Assembly (NCBI GenBank): GCA_963738305.1
Contig: CAVTVU010000006.1
Location: forward strand, 62,001 to 126,000
Length of the DNA: 64,000 bases
Direction: 5' to 3'
Source: JBBRHQ01 sp963738305
Lineage (GTDB): Bacteria > Actinomycetota > Thermoleophilia > Solirubrobacterales > 70-9
A program made the translations under genes and the position numbers. The notes under the pieces were generated by a model, which saw only the letters and a list, made by a program, of their open reading frames with translations, was not told the origin of the DNA and made no database searches. Positions 9,622-18,825 of the stretch are shown here, in pieces (position 1 is the first letter of the stretch; each line of letters opens with the position of its first letter).

Positions 9622-9635
9622 CCTTCAGTTGAAGG
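9622..9635. repeat. Short palindrome CCTTCA-gt-TGAAGG in divergent promoter region
   Basis: Six-base perfect inverted repeat in the 97-bp gap between the divergent GGDEF and PP2C genes. Its place between two starts suggests an operator, but no regulator can be assigned. Confidence 0.35.
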
Positions 9636-9674
9636 TTCCTACCTTTGATTCCCCTCCGCAGCTAACTTGCAGGT

Positions 9675-10430
9675 ATGAGCAGATTGACCCTCGAGTGCGA
9701 GGTCCAAACGGACGCCGGACGCCGCCCAGACAACGAAGATTCTGCGTATGCGAGCGGCCGGGTCGCCGTGGTTGCCGACGGGGTCGGAGGGGCAGCCGCC
9801 GGAGAGGTGGCCAGCCAGACGATGGTCAACGCGATCATCAGCCTCGACAAGCGCCGACTCGACCGCAGCCTCGACCGGGCGCTGAGCGAGTGGGTGGCTT
9901 GGGGCAATGAGGCGATCGGCTTCATCGCCGAATGCAGGCCGGAGATGCGCGGTATGGCGACGACCTTGACCGCCGTGGCGCTCAGCAACGAAGACGAGCT
10001 GCTGCTGGCGAATGTGGGCGACTCTCGCGCCTACCTGCTGCGAGACGGCGGGCTGCGCCAGCTGACCCGCGACGACAGTTTCGTCCAGCGGCTGATCGAC
10101 AGCGGGGCGATAGACCCCGAGGACGCCGCGCGTCATCCGCGGCGCTCGGTCGTACTCGAGGTTCTCGACGGCGACTCACGGCGCAGGCCGACGACGGCCA
10201 CGATCCCTGCCCGGACGGCGGACCGGCTGCTGCTCTGCTCGGACGGGCTCTCCGACGTCCTCGAGGAGGGCCAAATCGCCGCCGCCCTCGGCAGCGGCAC
10301 GCGTCGCGAATCCGCCGCGCGCCTGATCGAGCAAGCCCTGCGAGCGGGTACCAGGGACAACGTCACCGCGGTCGTCGCCGACCTCGTCCCACGGTCGCGA
10401 CCCGGCCCCGCCTGGCTCAACGCGTCCTAA
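9675..10430 (+). CDS. PP2C-family serine/threonine protein phosphatase
   Basis: A 251-residue metal-dependent phosphatase. The PP2C motifs appear in order: RRPDNEDS, VVADGVGGAAAGE, GMATTLTAVAL, LLANVGDSRAYLLRDG, LLLCSDGLSDVLEE and DNVTAVVADL. The Asp residues that hold the two Mg/Mn ions are all present. There is no membrane helix, so it is cytoplasmic. It lies next to a diguanylate cyclase gene rather than beside a Ser/Thr kinase, so its partner kinase is not visible here. The start is the ATG at 9675, before the first strand LTLECEVQTDAG. Confidence 0.93.
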   Translation: MSRLTLECEVQTDAGRRPDNEDSAYASGRVAVVADGVGGAAAGEVASQTMVNAIISLDKRRLDRSLDRALSEWVAWGNEAIGFIAECRPEMRGMATTLTAVALSNEDELLLANVGDSRAYLLRDGGLRQLTRDDSFVQRLIDSGAIDPEDAARHPRRSVVLEVLDGDSRRRPTTATIPARTADRLLLCSDGLSDVLEEGQIAAALGSGTRRESAARLIEQALRAGTRDNVTAVVADLVPRSRPGPAWLNAS

Positions 10431-10555
10431 TCTGCCTTATGTCAACTTGGGACCGAATTTGGCCCTTTCCTTCGCCCGCCAGATCCTCGATGTGCCTGCC
10501 CCATCGATCGCAACCCCTTGCCCGTCCCGGGTTTCAAGAGACCGAACCAAGCCCC

Positions 10556-11743
10556 ATGAGCGCACCCACTGAACGACGTCCGAAGCGATTCGCCGCCTGC
10601 CTCGCCGCCTGGCTCGCCGCTTTGCTGGTGCTCGCGGCCAGCGCGACGGCGATCCCCTGGGACCAACCGGGCGCCATCCCGCCCTGGCAGACGCCGGCGC
10701 CGGTTACGCCCGACCCCAACTGCGATCAGAGCTACGCGAACGACCGCCCGGCGGGCGGCCCAAGGCTCGAGCTCGGGATCGGTCCGCGCCTGGCCGGCGA
10801 GGCGGGCACCGGGCAAACCACTCCTGTCGTGCCCGAAGACCCGGCGAAGCGCGATGCGGCCCTGCTGCGGCTGAAGGGGCGGCGGACGATGACCGTGCGA
10901 CTCAACCGCCTCTTCCAGGCCGACGGCCAGGCGGGCATCCGTGAGTTCAAGAAGATGGCCCGCCACTACGGGCGGCTGGGCTTCGACGTGGAGCTGCAGG
11001 TTCGCTACCACCCGGCCCCGGCGGAGAACGGGGACATCGGCGCCTGGCTCGACTACGTGCGCCGGGTCGTTAGGGCGTTCGGCCCGATCAGGCACGTCGT
11101 CGCCCTTCAGATCACCAACGAGGTCAACCTGACCTTCTCACCCAACACCTCCGATGGCGCATACCTGAACGCGGTGCAGGCGCTGGCGCGTGGTGTCCCG
11201 GCGGCGAAGCGTGAAGCCCGGCGCCTCGGCTACCGCCGCCTGAGGACGGGGTTCAACTACGCCTGGCGCTTCGGCGACGCCGACGCCGACTTCTGGCGGG
11301 CGGTCGGCGCGACCGGCGGGAAGCGCCTGCGGAGGGCCACCGACTGGGTCGGTATCGACACCTATCCCGGTACCTACGTGCCCGCCACCTTCCAGAACGC
11401 CGGCGACGCGCTGCTGGAGGGCATCGCCCAGGTGCGCGAGTGCTACATGCCGCTTGCCGGCTTCGGGCGGCGGACGCCGATCCACCTCGAGGAGCTGGGC
11501 TATCCGACCGGGCCGGGTCGCAGCGAGGCGGCGCAGGAAGCGGCCCTGAAGGCCTTCGTGAAGACCGCGAACCGCTACCGAGGTACCTACAACGTCACCA
11601 GCCTCAACTGGTTCGGCCTGCGCGACAACAACAGCGCCGGGCCCAACTTCCAGTCCTTCTTCGGCCTGCTGCGGGACGACTACTCGCGAAAGCCGGCGTT
11701 CGGTGCCTACAGGAGGCTGGTGCGCAGGCTCGGCGTTGAATAA
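10556..11743 (+). CDS. Secreted glycoside-hydrolase-like protein (clan GH-A type barrel)
   Basis: A 395-residue protein with a signal peptide: basic MSAPTERRPKRFAA, a hydrophobic core (AWLAALLVLAASATA) and a likely cut before IPWDQPG. The mature part looks like a (beta/alpha)8 glycosidase. VALQITNEVN places Glu189 after strand 4 next to Asn (acid/base), and TPIHLEELGYP places Glu312/313 at strand 7 (nucleophile). WVGIDTYPGTY is a typical strand-6 region. I cannot name a GH family or substrate. The ATG at 10556 is chosen because it precedes the signal peptide directly. The gene is probably expressed separately from the PP2C gene 125 bases upstream. Confidence 0.7.
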   Translation: MSAPTERRPKRFAACLAAWLAALLVLAASATAIPWDQPGAIPPWQTPAPVTPDPNCDQSYANDRPAGGPRLELGIGPRLAGEAGTGQTTPVVPEDPAKRDAALLRLKGRRTMTVRLNRLFQADGQAGIREFKKMARHYGRLGFDVELQVRYHPAPAENGDIGAWLDYVRRVVRAFGPIRHVVALQITNEVNLTFSPNTSDGAYLNAVQALARGVPAAKREARRLGYRRLRTGFNYAWRFGDADADFWRAVGATGGKRLRRATDWVGIDTYPGTYVPATFQNAGDALLEGIAQVRECYMPLAGFGRRTPIHLEELGYPTGPGRSEAAQEAALKAFVKTANRYRGTYNVTSLNWFGLRDNNSAGPNFQSFFGLLRDDYSRKPAFGAYRRLVRRLGVE

Positions 11744-11803
11744 CTGCGCGGCGCAGTCATTCCGGCATCCGCCGCGCGCCCTTCCGGCATCCGCCCCGCG
11801 CCC
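11743..11803. repeat. Palindrome at stop codon plus 22-bp tandem duplication
   Basis: ACTGCGC (11743-11749) and GCGCAGT (11751-11757) form a near-perfect palindrome overlapping the glycosidase stop. Directly after it, a 22-bp unit beginning TTCCGGCATCCGCC occurs twice in tandem (11760-11781 and 11782-11803), with about two differences. The spacing resembles a small slipped-strand duplication in a gene gap. The word AACTGCGC recurs near 12345 and, inverted, near 49900. Confidence 0.6.
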
Positions 11804-11815
11804 TAGCCTCGCCGC

Positions 11816-12334
11816 GTGGCCAGCTTCGCGATCCGCGCCCCGTCGGTCGACGCCCTGCTCGACCCGTTCAGCGTCGGGCCGCTCGCCGAGCGACCGCTGA
11901 CCGACGAGGTGCGGGACCGCATCCTCTGGGCCTGGATCGACACCCGGCACGACCGCCCGAGCCACCTGACGGTCGAGCTACCCGATTCGGAGCGTCGCGA
12001 GGGCTTGGCGGAGAAGGTAAAGACGGCGATTCGCCACGACCTCGAAGAGACCTACGTATCGAGCAAGAAATGGCTCTCCACCAGCCGCAGCGAGCGTCGC
12101 GAGACGCTGATCGCCTTCTCGTTCCTGATCGTCTGCCTCCTCCTCTCGAGCCTGATCGACCAGGCGACCGCCAACGATGCCTTCTTCGGCAGCGTCTCTC
12201 AGGGTCTCGTCGTGCTCGGCTGGGTCGCCCTGTGGTCACCGGCGCAGCGGCTCTTCGCGACGGTCTCCCGAAGACTCAACCGCAAGCGCTATCGCGAGCT
12301 CGCACAGGCGCGAATCGAGATCGCGTGGGTCTGA
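11816..12334 (+). CDS. Small two-helix membrane protein of unknown function
   Basis: A 172-residue protein starting at GTG. About 95 polar N-terminal residues (FAIRAPSVDALLDPFSVG, then DRILWAWIDTRHDRPSHL) precede two predicted membrane helices, LIAFSFLIVCLLLSSLI and SQGLVVLGWVALWSPA. A short basic tail follows (RRLNRKRYRELAQAR). The layout, a cytoplasmic head with a C-terminal helical hairpin, suggests a membrane-tethered accessory protein. I do not recognise the family. It converges with the large secreted hydrolase gene, with 54 bases between the stops. Confidence 0.65.
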   Translation: MASFAIRAPSVDALLDPFSVGPLAERPLTDEVRDRILWAWIDTRHDRPSHLTVELPDSERREGLAEKVKTAIRHDLEETYVSSKKWLSTSRSERRETLIAFSFLIVCLLLSSLIDQATANDAFFGSVSQGLVVLGWVALWSPAQRLFATVSRRLNRKRYRELAQARIEIAWV

Positions 12335-12388
12335 CGGGTTGACATAACTGCGCCTCCGCCCTGCCGGGCCACCAAGCCGCGGACCCGC

Positions 12389-14986
12389 CTAGGGGCCGGT
12401 CCAGCCGGCCGCGTAGCAGGGGGTTGTCTCGCCACAGGGATCAGTGATCTTGCCGTCGGTCTTCAGGAAATCGGCGATCTGCGCGCGGGCGAGCGGCGAG
12501 GTGTCGATAACCGTGTCGTGGGGGTCCACCCCGAAGCTGTCATTCGGCGCGGTGTTGGTCAGCGGCGCCGGCAGGGTCCCGAGGATCTCATTGGGATTCA
12601 TCGGGTCGTGGCGCCGAGGGCCGATGTCCCAGACGAACATTCCGTTGCCGTCGGCCGCCGGCCCGCTCAGGTCCCCGAGCTTCCCCATCGCGTAGAAGGG
12701 CGAATTGGGCCTGACCTCGTCGAAGGGATCGATAAGGCGGTTGGCGTCGAGCGCCGGCCGACGCAGCGTCGCCCCGATCGTCCGCGCCTCCACCTCGGTA
12801 GCCACATTGGCGACCTGGTGGTCCCCCCAGGCCATCTGGATCAGCACCTTATGCGCCGGGGTGTTGGGCAACGGATCCGTCGTCATGTGGTTGGCGTAGC
12901 CATCCGGCTCGCCGCGGTCCCACATCGACTGGATCAGGGTGAGCAGCAACGGGCGCGCACCCTCGTCGGGGTAGGACGGGTAGAGGATCAGCGCGTAGTC
13001 CTCGAAGTCCACGCTGCGGGTCAGCAGGGTCGAGTAATTCATCCCCGGCACGTAGAGCACCGTGCGGGTGATGTCAGGCTCCACCGCGGTAAGTGCGCCG
13101 CCGGCGATTCCGCCCTGACTGTTGCCGTAGTAGAAGAGCCCCTTGTCGGTCGCCAGCGCAGAGTCGCCGCCGAACTGGAAGGCCGGGTCCTCGGCGAGGC
13201 CGTCGGGGTTCGCCAGGAGGCGGCCCAGGTAGATGAAGTCGAGGAACCCCTGCTGGAGGCGATCCGGGAGCGGTGTGAAGTGCGAGAGGTCGAGCAGCGC
13301 CGGGACCGCCGACGGCCCGACGTCATCCTCGTACATGCCGATGAAGTCGGTCGCGCAGGTGATCACGTTGTGGTCGTTCCCGAGCTGGCGGACGTTCTGC
13401 GTATGGACCTCCGTGTAGTCCCCGAACAGGCCGTGCCCGTACATCGAGGGCCGGTCAGTCTGTGCCACCTCGTAGTTGGCAGGCGAGGTCCCGGTCACGG
13501 CGGACTGCGGGATGTTGCAGGTGAAGCGGGCGTGGTAGACGCTGCCGGCTCCGCTCGCCTGGGTCGGGAGGCCGTTGGAGTCCGGGGAGTAGGTCCCGGC
13601 GCTGGCCGCCTCGCAGTCGGGATGGATATAGCAGGGGACGTCGAAGGTGCCCGTCACCTCGCGCACGTTCTCCACCGCGTGGCTGCCGGTCAGGTCATTG
13701 GCGGGGTCGCCGACCGTCTTGACGCTGGTGATGGTGTAGTTGGGCGCGTCCCCGTCGATCACCCCGTCGCCCGGGGTGTCATCGCCGAGCTGGGCAAGCC
13801 CATCGTCACGGATATGCAGCATCCGCTCGCTCAGGTTGCGCGTGCTGGCCACGGTGAAGTCCCAGGCCATGTAGAGGTTCGAGCGGGCGATCCCCGCCGA
13901 CTTCAGCTTGGCGAACAGGCTCTCCATGTGGGCGCGGCGCTTCTCGATCACCGGATAGGCGGTGGGGACCTTGTCCCGGTAGAGGCGGAAACCGGCCGGC
14001 GCCGGGATAGTCGCCCCCGCCGAGTCCTTCAGGTTTCGCATCGCGACGATGTAGCGGTGGCCGTCGAGCAGGTTGCGGCCCCAGTGGATCAGCAGATCGG
14101 TGTCGGCCGGGCTCGAGGCATTGGAGTCGAGCTCGGTCCAGATCATCTGACGCTCGCCGGTGGCGGCGTCGATTATGACGATCGGGGTGTTCGGATCGAG
14201 GTACTGGGCCATGTCGGTGACAGGCACCGAGCCGGTGTTCGTGAACGCCTGCGGGGTGTCCAATCCGGGCACCCGGGTGACGGCGGCGGCCCCCGGGCTG
14301 AAGCCGTCGCTGGTGTTGATCTCGGCCGGGTTGACGTGGACACCGTGATTGTTGACCGGGGTCGAGTCCGGCGCCAGGGCCAACCGCTTCCCGGTGTCGG
14401 TCCCCGAGTCGGAAACCGTGTAGTAGTCGTTGGGGTAGGGGAAGAGGCACTCGCCGGCGTCGGTCGGGGCGATCGGATCGCACTTCGCAGCGTCGTCGAG
14501 GTCGACGCCCACCGGCTTCGTTCCCTCACATAGCTTCGGGTCGCGGACCATCGTCTCCACCGCCTGTGACGTCTGCTGCCAGCGGTGGCCGCCGCGGATC
14601 CACGCCTTGACGCGCAGCTTGGTCGTCAGGCAGCTCTGAACCAGCGAGCGACCCGTCGGGTCGAGAGCGACCTTCACCACTCTCGACTGGCCGCGCCTGA
14701 GCGCGAGGCGGACAGGGTGGGCGATGGTCGAGGTCTTACCGCCCTGCCTTGCGTCGGTCGTCAGCTTCACCCGTGCGCCGCTGCCGATGGCCTTGACCGA
14801 AACCGCCAGCGCACCCTTGGAGACCAAGGAGCTTTGCGAGGCGGATGGGATGTCCGCCGAAACGGTGAATGCCGGATGGGTGGTGGCCGTTGCAGGCGCC
14901 GCCAGGGCCGCGGCGACTCCGACTGCGAGGGCCGTCGCCCGCGTCAGTCTCCGTCCCAGCCTGCCAATCTGAATCACTGCTCCCAT
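12389..14986 (-). CDS. Very large secreted alpha/beta-hydrolase-like protein (paralogue A)
   Basis: An 865-residue exported protein. The signal peptide is ATALAVGVAAALAAPATATT, followed by a beta-rich domain and a conserved block ECLFPYPNDYYTVSDSGTDTG. The hydrolase core has YYGNSQGGIAGGALTAV (nucleophile Ser623), then WGDHQVANV (Asp722) and DPHDTVIDT (His823), a plausible Ser-Asp-His triad in the right order. The C-terminus ends in a short two-Cys tail (DPCGETTPCYAAGWTGP). A strong ribosome-binding site (GGGGAGGAGAG) lies 7-10 bases before the ATG. The CLxPFPxDyyTV-type block resembles secreted proteins of Myxococcota and Actinobacteria of unknown function. An esterase, lipase or polyester depolymerase role is inference. 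Confidence 0.8.
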   Translation of the reverse strand: MGAVIQIGRLGRRLTRATALAVGVAAALAAPATATTHPAFTVSADIPSASQSSLVSKGALAVSVKAIGSGARVKLTTDARQGGKTSTIAHPVRLALRRGQSRVVKVALDPTGRSLVQSCLTTKLRVKAWIRGGHRWQQTSQAVETMVRDPKLCEGTKPVGVDLDDAAKCDPIAPTDAGECLFPYPNDYYTVSDSGTDTGKRLALAPDSTPVNNHGVHVNPAEINTSDGFSPGAAAVTRVPGLDTPQAFTNTGSVPVTDMAQYLDPNTPIVIIDAATGERQMIWTELDSNASSPADTDLLIHWGRNLLDGHRYIVAMRNLKDSAGATIPAPAGFRLYRDKVPTAYPVIEKRRAHMESLFAKLKSAGIARSNLYMAWDFTVASTRNLSERMLHIRDDGLAQLGDDTPGDGVIDGDAPNYTITSVKTVGDPANDLTGSHAVENVREVTGTFDVPCYIHPDCEAASAGTYSPDSNGLPTQASGAGSVYHARFTCNIPQSAVTGTSPANYEVAQTDRPSMYGHGLFGDYTEVHTQNVRQLGNDHNVITCATDFIGMYEDDVGPSAVPALLDLSHFTPLPDRLQQGFLDFIYLGRLLANPDGLAEDPAFQFGGDSALATDKGLFYYGNSQGGIAGGALTAVEPDITRTVLYVPGMNYSTLLTRSVDFEDYALILYPSYPDEGARPLLLTLIQSMWDRGEPDGYANHMTTDPLPNTPAHKVLIQMAWGDHQVANVATEVEARTIGATLRRPALDANRLIDPFDEVRPNSPFYAMGKLGDLSGPAADGNGMFVWDIGPRRHDPMNPNEILGTLPAPLTNTAPNDSFGVDPHDTVIDTSPLARAQIADFLKTDGKITDPCGETTPCYAAGWTGP

Positions 14987-15047
14987 CCCGTCTCTCCTCC
15001 CCGCTCGAAGTGAGGTGACGCTATCACCGAAGGCGCCCCGTGCAAGC

Positions 15048-17606
15048 TCAGGGCCCGGTGTAGCCGCCCGAGTAGCAGGGACCGGCCCCGCAGCGGTTGG
15101 TCACGGCGCCGTTTGGCGCGAGGAAGTCGGAGATCATGTGTAGTCCGATCGGCGCCCCGCGCGGAGCACCGTGCGGGTCCTCCCCGCCCCGGTTCGGCGT
15201 GTTGGTCCACGGCGGGGGCGGCACGCCGATTGTCGCCGGCGGCGGCGAGGGATTGGCGCGCTCGGGCCCGATGTCGAAGTAGATGATCGCCGAGCCGTCG
15301 TAGGGGAAGGAGGAGATCGCGGGCACGTTCCACAGCACGTCCGTATCGGGCCAGCGGCCCTGGTCGAGGATCGGCGTACGGGTGCGGAGGCCGACCGTGC
15401 GCGCCTCCACATCGGACTGGAAGTTCGTGACCTGATGATCGCCTAGGGCGACGCTGAGCAGGATCTTGTGGGGCGGGGTGTTGGGAAGGGGGTGCTCGGT
15501 CATCCGGTGCGCATAGCCATTCGGCTCGCCACGGTCCCAGAGCATCTGGATCAGGCTCTGGAACAGTGGGTGCGAAAGGTCGTTCGGATAGGCGGCCTCG
15601 ATCAGCGGGATGAACTCGTCGTAGTCGACCGAGCGCGATAGCAGGACGGAGTAGTTCATCGCCCCCACGTTGAGCGCTGCCCGGGTGAAGTCCGGGGAGA
15701 CAGCGGTAAGCGCGCCGCCCATGATCCCGCCCTGGCTGGAGCCGTCGTAGTAGAGCTCCGAGGGATCGATGACCCCGGGGCTGGCGAGGCTCGAGCCATC
15801 CGCGTGGAAGGCGACATTCGAGAGGAAGCCCCCCTGGGCGGCGGTGGTGTCCATCAGGCGCCCGAGGAAGAGCTCGTTGAGCAGGCCCTGCTGGAGGCGG
15901 TCGGTCAGCTCGGGCCAGTTCGAGAGGTCGGGAAGGATGTGACCGGCCGTGTTGCCGACGTCGCCGCCCGACATGCCGATCTCGTCGGTCGCGCAGAGGA
16001 CGAAGTCGTAGTGCTGTGCCAGCTCGTGCTGGATGTCGGCGCCGAAGACCTCTCCGGCGCTCCCAAACAGCCCGTGCCCGTAGATGGCAGGGCGGCCCGG
16101 CGCAGCGCCGACGTCGTCGGTCGCAGCGTGCGGGACGATGCAGTCGAAGTTGGCGCTCCAGTCGCCGTTTCGCATCGGCAGGCCGTTTTCGCCGAGCATG
16201 AAGCGCCCGCCGGGTGCACAGCTCGGGAACAGGTAGCAGGGCACCGTGAAGTGCCCCCGTACCCGGCGCGCCAGCCCCGGCTTGGGATTCTCGTCGACCG
16301 TGTCCACCGTGAAGGCCGGAGCGGTTCCGCTCACGACCCCGTCCGCCATCTTCGTGTCGCCCAGTTGGGCAAAGGCATCGTCCCGGATGTGGAGCATGCG
16401 GGCGGCGATGTTCTGGTCGGAGGCGACCGTGAAGTCCCAAGCGAGGTATAGGTCGGAGCGGGCAATCCCGGCCGAGCGCAACGTCTTGAAGACCCGCTGG
16501 AAGCGACCGCGCTGGCGGTTGATCGCCGCCTTGTTCGAGGGCAGGCGGTCCCGGAAGTAGCGAAAGCCCTCGGGGGCCGGGATCGTCTCTCCCGTGGCGT
16601 CCTTGAGGTCGCGCAGCGCAACCACGTATCGGTGCTTTGCGGCGAAGTTCGTAGCCGGGTGTATCAGCAGGGCGGTCTCGGCCGGGGTCGATGCGTTGGA
16701 GTCGATCTCGACCCAGATCGGCCAGCGCTTCCCGGTCTTGGCGTCGATCACCACGACCGGCGCGTTCTTGGCCCGGTAGCGACCGAGGTGGTTGATCGGA
16801 ACCGCGCCGGTACTGGCGAGCGCTTCCGGTGTATCCAGCCCCGGCACCCGCAGTACGATCGCCTGCCCGGGACTGAAGCCGTCGTTCAGGTCGTAGGAGG
16901 CGGCGTCGATGTGGACGTCAGAGACGTTGGCGGGCATCCCCGGGGTCTTCAGGTTGACCCGCCGTCCGGTAGCCGCCGAGGAGTCCGCGACGGTGTAGTA
17001 GTCGTCAGGGAAGGGAAGCATGCACATCGAACCGTCCTGTTGGCCGATGAAGTCGCAATCGCCGGCCCGCGAGAGGTCGACTGGCTTGGGCTTGCACGTT
17101 CCGGTGTTGCGCACCAGCGCCGCCGACCCCTCCCCCGCTCCGGCGCTGACCTGCAGGGTCCGCGCTGCACAGCTCTCGATCCCGGCCCTGCCGCCAGCGG
17201 TCAGCGGCAACTCCGCGATCTTTGAGCCGGGATGGGCAAAGCTGAGGCTGCGCGATTTCGTCAGGGCGGTGAAACGGGGCTGGTCGAAGGTCGAGGATCT
17301 CCCCCGTACGGAGACCGTGCGGCCCCCGCCCCGTCTCACCGTGACCATTGCCTTCAGGGAACCCTGAGAGAGGATCGCCTTCTGGCTATCGGAGAGGACC
17401 TTCACCTTCGGCTCGGCCGCGAGCGCCGGGGACGCGACGAGTCCGAGCGCGCCGCTCGCCAGCAGCGCCAGCACCCAGTGCGCCCCCGGGGTCCAGCCCG
17501 TGATGCGCAGGCAGCGCGTCCGACACTGCGGGCAGCGGCGCAAGAACCTCTGGCCGCCTGCCCCGCAGCGGCGGCAGTGGAGCTTCGCCGGAACGATCCC
17601 TGGCAC
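15048..17606 (-). CDS. Very large secreted alpha/beta-hydrolase-like protein (paralogue B) with possible N-terminal zinc ribbon
   Basis: A close-family paralogue of the preceding gene, 852 residues if begun at GTG 17606. Shared landmarks are CMLPFPDDYYTVADSSAATG, DGFSPGQAIVLRVPGLD, DFTVASDQNIAARMLHIRDD, YYDGSSQGGIMGGALTAV (Ser624), LGDHQVTNF and DPHGAPRG, with the tail NRCGAGPCYSGGYTGP. A hydrophobic export segment (HWVLALLASGALGLV) ends at SPALAAEP. Upstream of it, in frame and with coding-like codon use, is a CxxC...CxxC...C cluster (CRRCG...CPQCRTRC) that would be cytoplasmic. If real this is an unusual domain order. A GTG at 17474 inside the export segment or one at 17594/17621 are alternative starts. 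It is divergent from the FUSC gene. Confidence 0.75.
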   Translation of the reverse strand: MPGIVPAKLHCRRCGAGGQRFLRRCPQCRTRCLRITGWTPGAHWVLALLASGALGLVASPALAAEPKVKVLSDSQKAILSQGSLKAMVTVRRGGGRTVSVRGRSSTFDQPRFTALTKSRSLSFAHPGSKIAELPLTAGGRAGIESCAARTLQVSAGAGEGSAALVRNTGTCKPKPVDLSRAGDCDFIGQQDGSMCMLPFPDDYYTVADSSAATGRRVNLKTPGMPANVSDVHIDAASYDLNDGFSPGQAIVLRVPGLDTPEALASTGAVPINHLGRYRAKNAPVVVIDAKTGKRWPIWVEIDSNASTPAETALLIHPATNFAAKHRYVVALRDLKDATGETIPAPEGFRYFRDRLPSNKAAINRQRGRFQRVFKTLRSAGIARSDLYLAWDFTVASDQNIAARMLHIRDDAFAQLGDTKMADGVVSGTAPAFTVDTVDENPKPGLARRVRGHFTVPCYLFPSCAPGGRFMLGENGLPMRNGDWSANFDCIVPHAATDDVGAAPGRPAIYGHGLFGSAGEVFGADIQHELAQHYDFVLCATDEIGMSGGDVGNTAGHILPDLSNWPELTDRLQQGLLNELFLGRLMDTTAAQGGFLSNVAFHADGSSLASPGVIDPSELYYDGSSQGGIMGGALTAVSPDFTRAALNVGAMNYSVLLSRSVDYDEFIPLIEAAYPNDLSHPLFQSLIQMLWDRGEPNGYAHRMTEHPLPNTPPHKILLSVALGDHQVTNFQSDVEARTVGLRTRTPILDQGRWPDTDVLWNVPAISSFPYDGSAIIYFDIGPERANPSPPPATIGVPPPPWTNTPNRGGEDPHGAPRGAPIGLHMISDFLAPNGAVTNRCGAGPCYSGGYTGP

Positions 17607-17745
17607 AGACTGGAAGCCTACCCGGAGCCGGTCGCTGGCGCTAGTGTCAGTCGCCCGGCTCCAGCTCGTGCTCCTGGCCGCCGGCGCGCAGGGTTGCCTT
17701 ACCCTCGAGCGCGGTGCATCGGCCATCTGCGCAAGGCTACCCGCG

Positions 17746-18810
17746 GTGAGCGTCACGAATGCTCAGAGGTGGCGATTTCGCCAGCCCGCCGGCCCGGCCC
17801 TTCGGCGCGGTGCGCTGATCGCCGCGCCGGTCGGCGTCCTACTAGCCTTCGAGCTCATCGCCGACTCGAAGCTGACCGGTGCGATCTCCACCGGAGCCCT
17901 GCTTGTCGGCTTCGTCGCTTTCGAGGCGCCAGCCCGAGTGCGCTTCTTCTGGCAGCTGCTCACGGCGCCGCTGATCGGGGTCGCAGCCGCCCTCGGCGTG
18001 CTGACCACCGAGCCGGCAGCGCTCGCCGTGCTCGCGATGATGGCGATAGCGACCCTGGCAGGCTTCTGCGTCGCGGTCTCCATGCGCCTGGCGATCGCGG
18101 CGATGACCGTCGTCCTCGGTTTGCTGATCGCCCAGGGGCAGTTCCTTCCCACCGAGGATGCACTCCCGGCTTTCCTGCTGGTCGGCGCCGGCGGCATAGT
18201 CCAATCCCTGGTCGCGCTGTCCGCCTGGGCGTTGTGGGACCGCGAGTTCGAGGCGTTCAACCTGCCCGAGGGCGCCAGGGCCGCCGCCCGGGTGTGCGCG
18301 GCCAACCTCACCCTGCGATCCCCGAGCCTGCGCCACGGGCTCCGCTGGGGCGGCGCCCTCGCGATCGGTGTCGCCGTCTATCGGGTGTTCGACCTGCATG
18401 ACCACGGCTTCTGGATCCCGCTGACCACCCTGTTCGTGCTCAAGCCCGATCCCGATCAGACGATCGAGCGGATCTTCATGCGCGCGGCCGGAACGGCAAC
18501 TGGCCTGGTCCTGGCTACGGCCTTCGCCGAGGTCTTCCTCAACGATGCGATCCCGGTGGCGCTCGTCCTCACCGCCTCCGCCGCCGTCTGTTACGCCTTC
18601 CTGGCGATCGAGTATGCGCTGTTCACCACGGCGATCACCGTCTACATGGTGCTTCTCGCCGACAGGCTCGGCGAGCCGGCGTTCAGGGCCGCGGGCGAGC
18701 GCGGGCTCGGCACCGCAGCCGGCATCGTGATTGCCGCGCTTGCGGTCGTTTCCTGGCCGGAGCGTGGCTCGGTAGCGCCGATCGCTCCCGAGGCACCTGC
18801 GACGGGCTGA
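17746..18810 (+). CDS. FUSC / aromatic-acid-exporter-like membrane protein
   Basis: A 354-residue integral membrane protein. Two hydrophobic bundles flank a soluble middle stretch (WDREFEAFNLPEGARAAARV). The second bundle contains GFWIPLTTLFVLKPDPDQTI, followed by RIFMRAAGTATGLVLA, the hallmark of the fusaric-acid-resistance / aromatic exporter (FUSC-like) superfamily. It likely effluxes small aromatic or amphipathic compounds, inferred from the family. The GTG at 17746 is chosen because the hydrophobic region begins 25 residues later. Upstream in-frame codons are antisense to the hydrolase N-terminus. It converges with the PRC-barrel gene. Confidence 0.8.
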   Translation: MSVTNAQRWRFRQPAGPALRRGALIAAPVGVLLAFELIADSKLTGAISTGALLVGFVAFEAPARVRFFWQLLTAPLIGVAAALGVLTTEPAALAVLAMMAIATLAGFCVAVSMRLAIAAMTVVLGLLIAQGQFLPTEDALPAFLLVGAGGIVQSLVALSAWALWDREFEAFNLPEGARAAARVCAANLTLRSPSLRHGLRWGGALAIGVAVYRVFDLHDHGFWIPLTTLFVLKPDPDQTIERIFMRAAGTATGLVLATAFAEVFLNDAIPVALVLTASAAVCYAFLAIEYALFTTAITVYMVLLADRLGEPAFRAAGERGLGTAAGIVIAALAVVSWPERGSVAPIAPEAPATG

Positions 18811-18825
18811 GCCGGGATCGCGGCG

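Noticed and set aside
9932..10555. N-terminal extension of the glycosidase frame back through the PP2C gene
   Set aside because: It is the PP2C gene in another frame; the signal peptide begins at the ATG at 10556.
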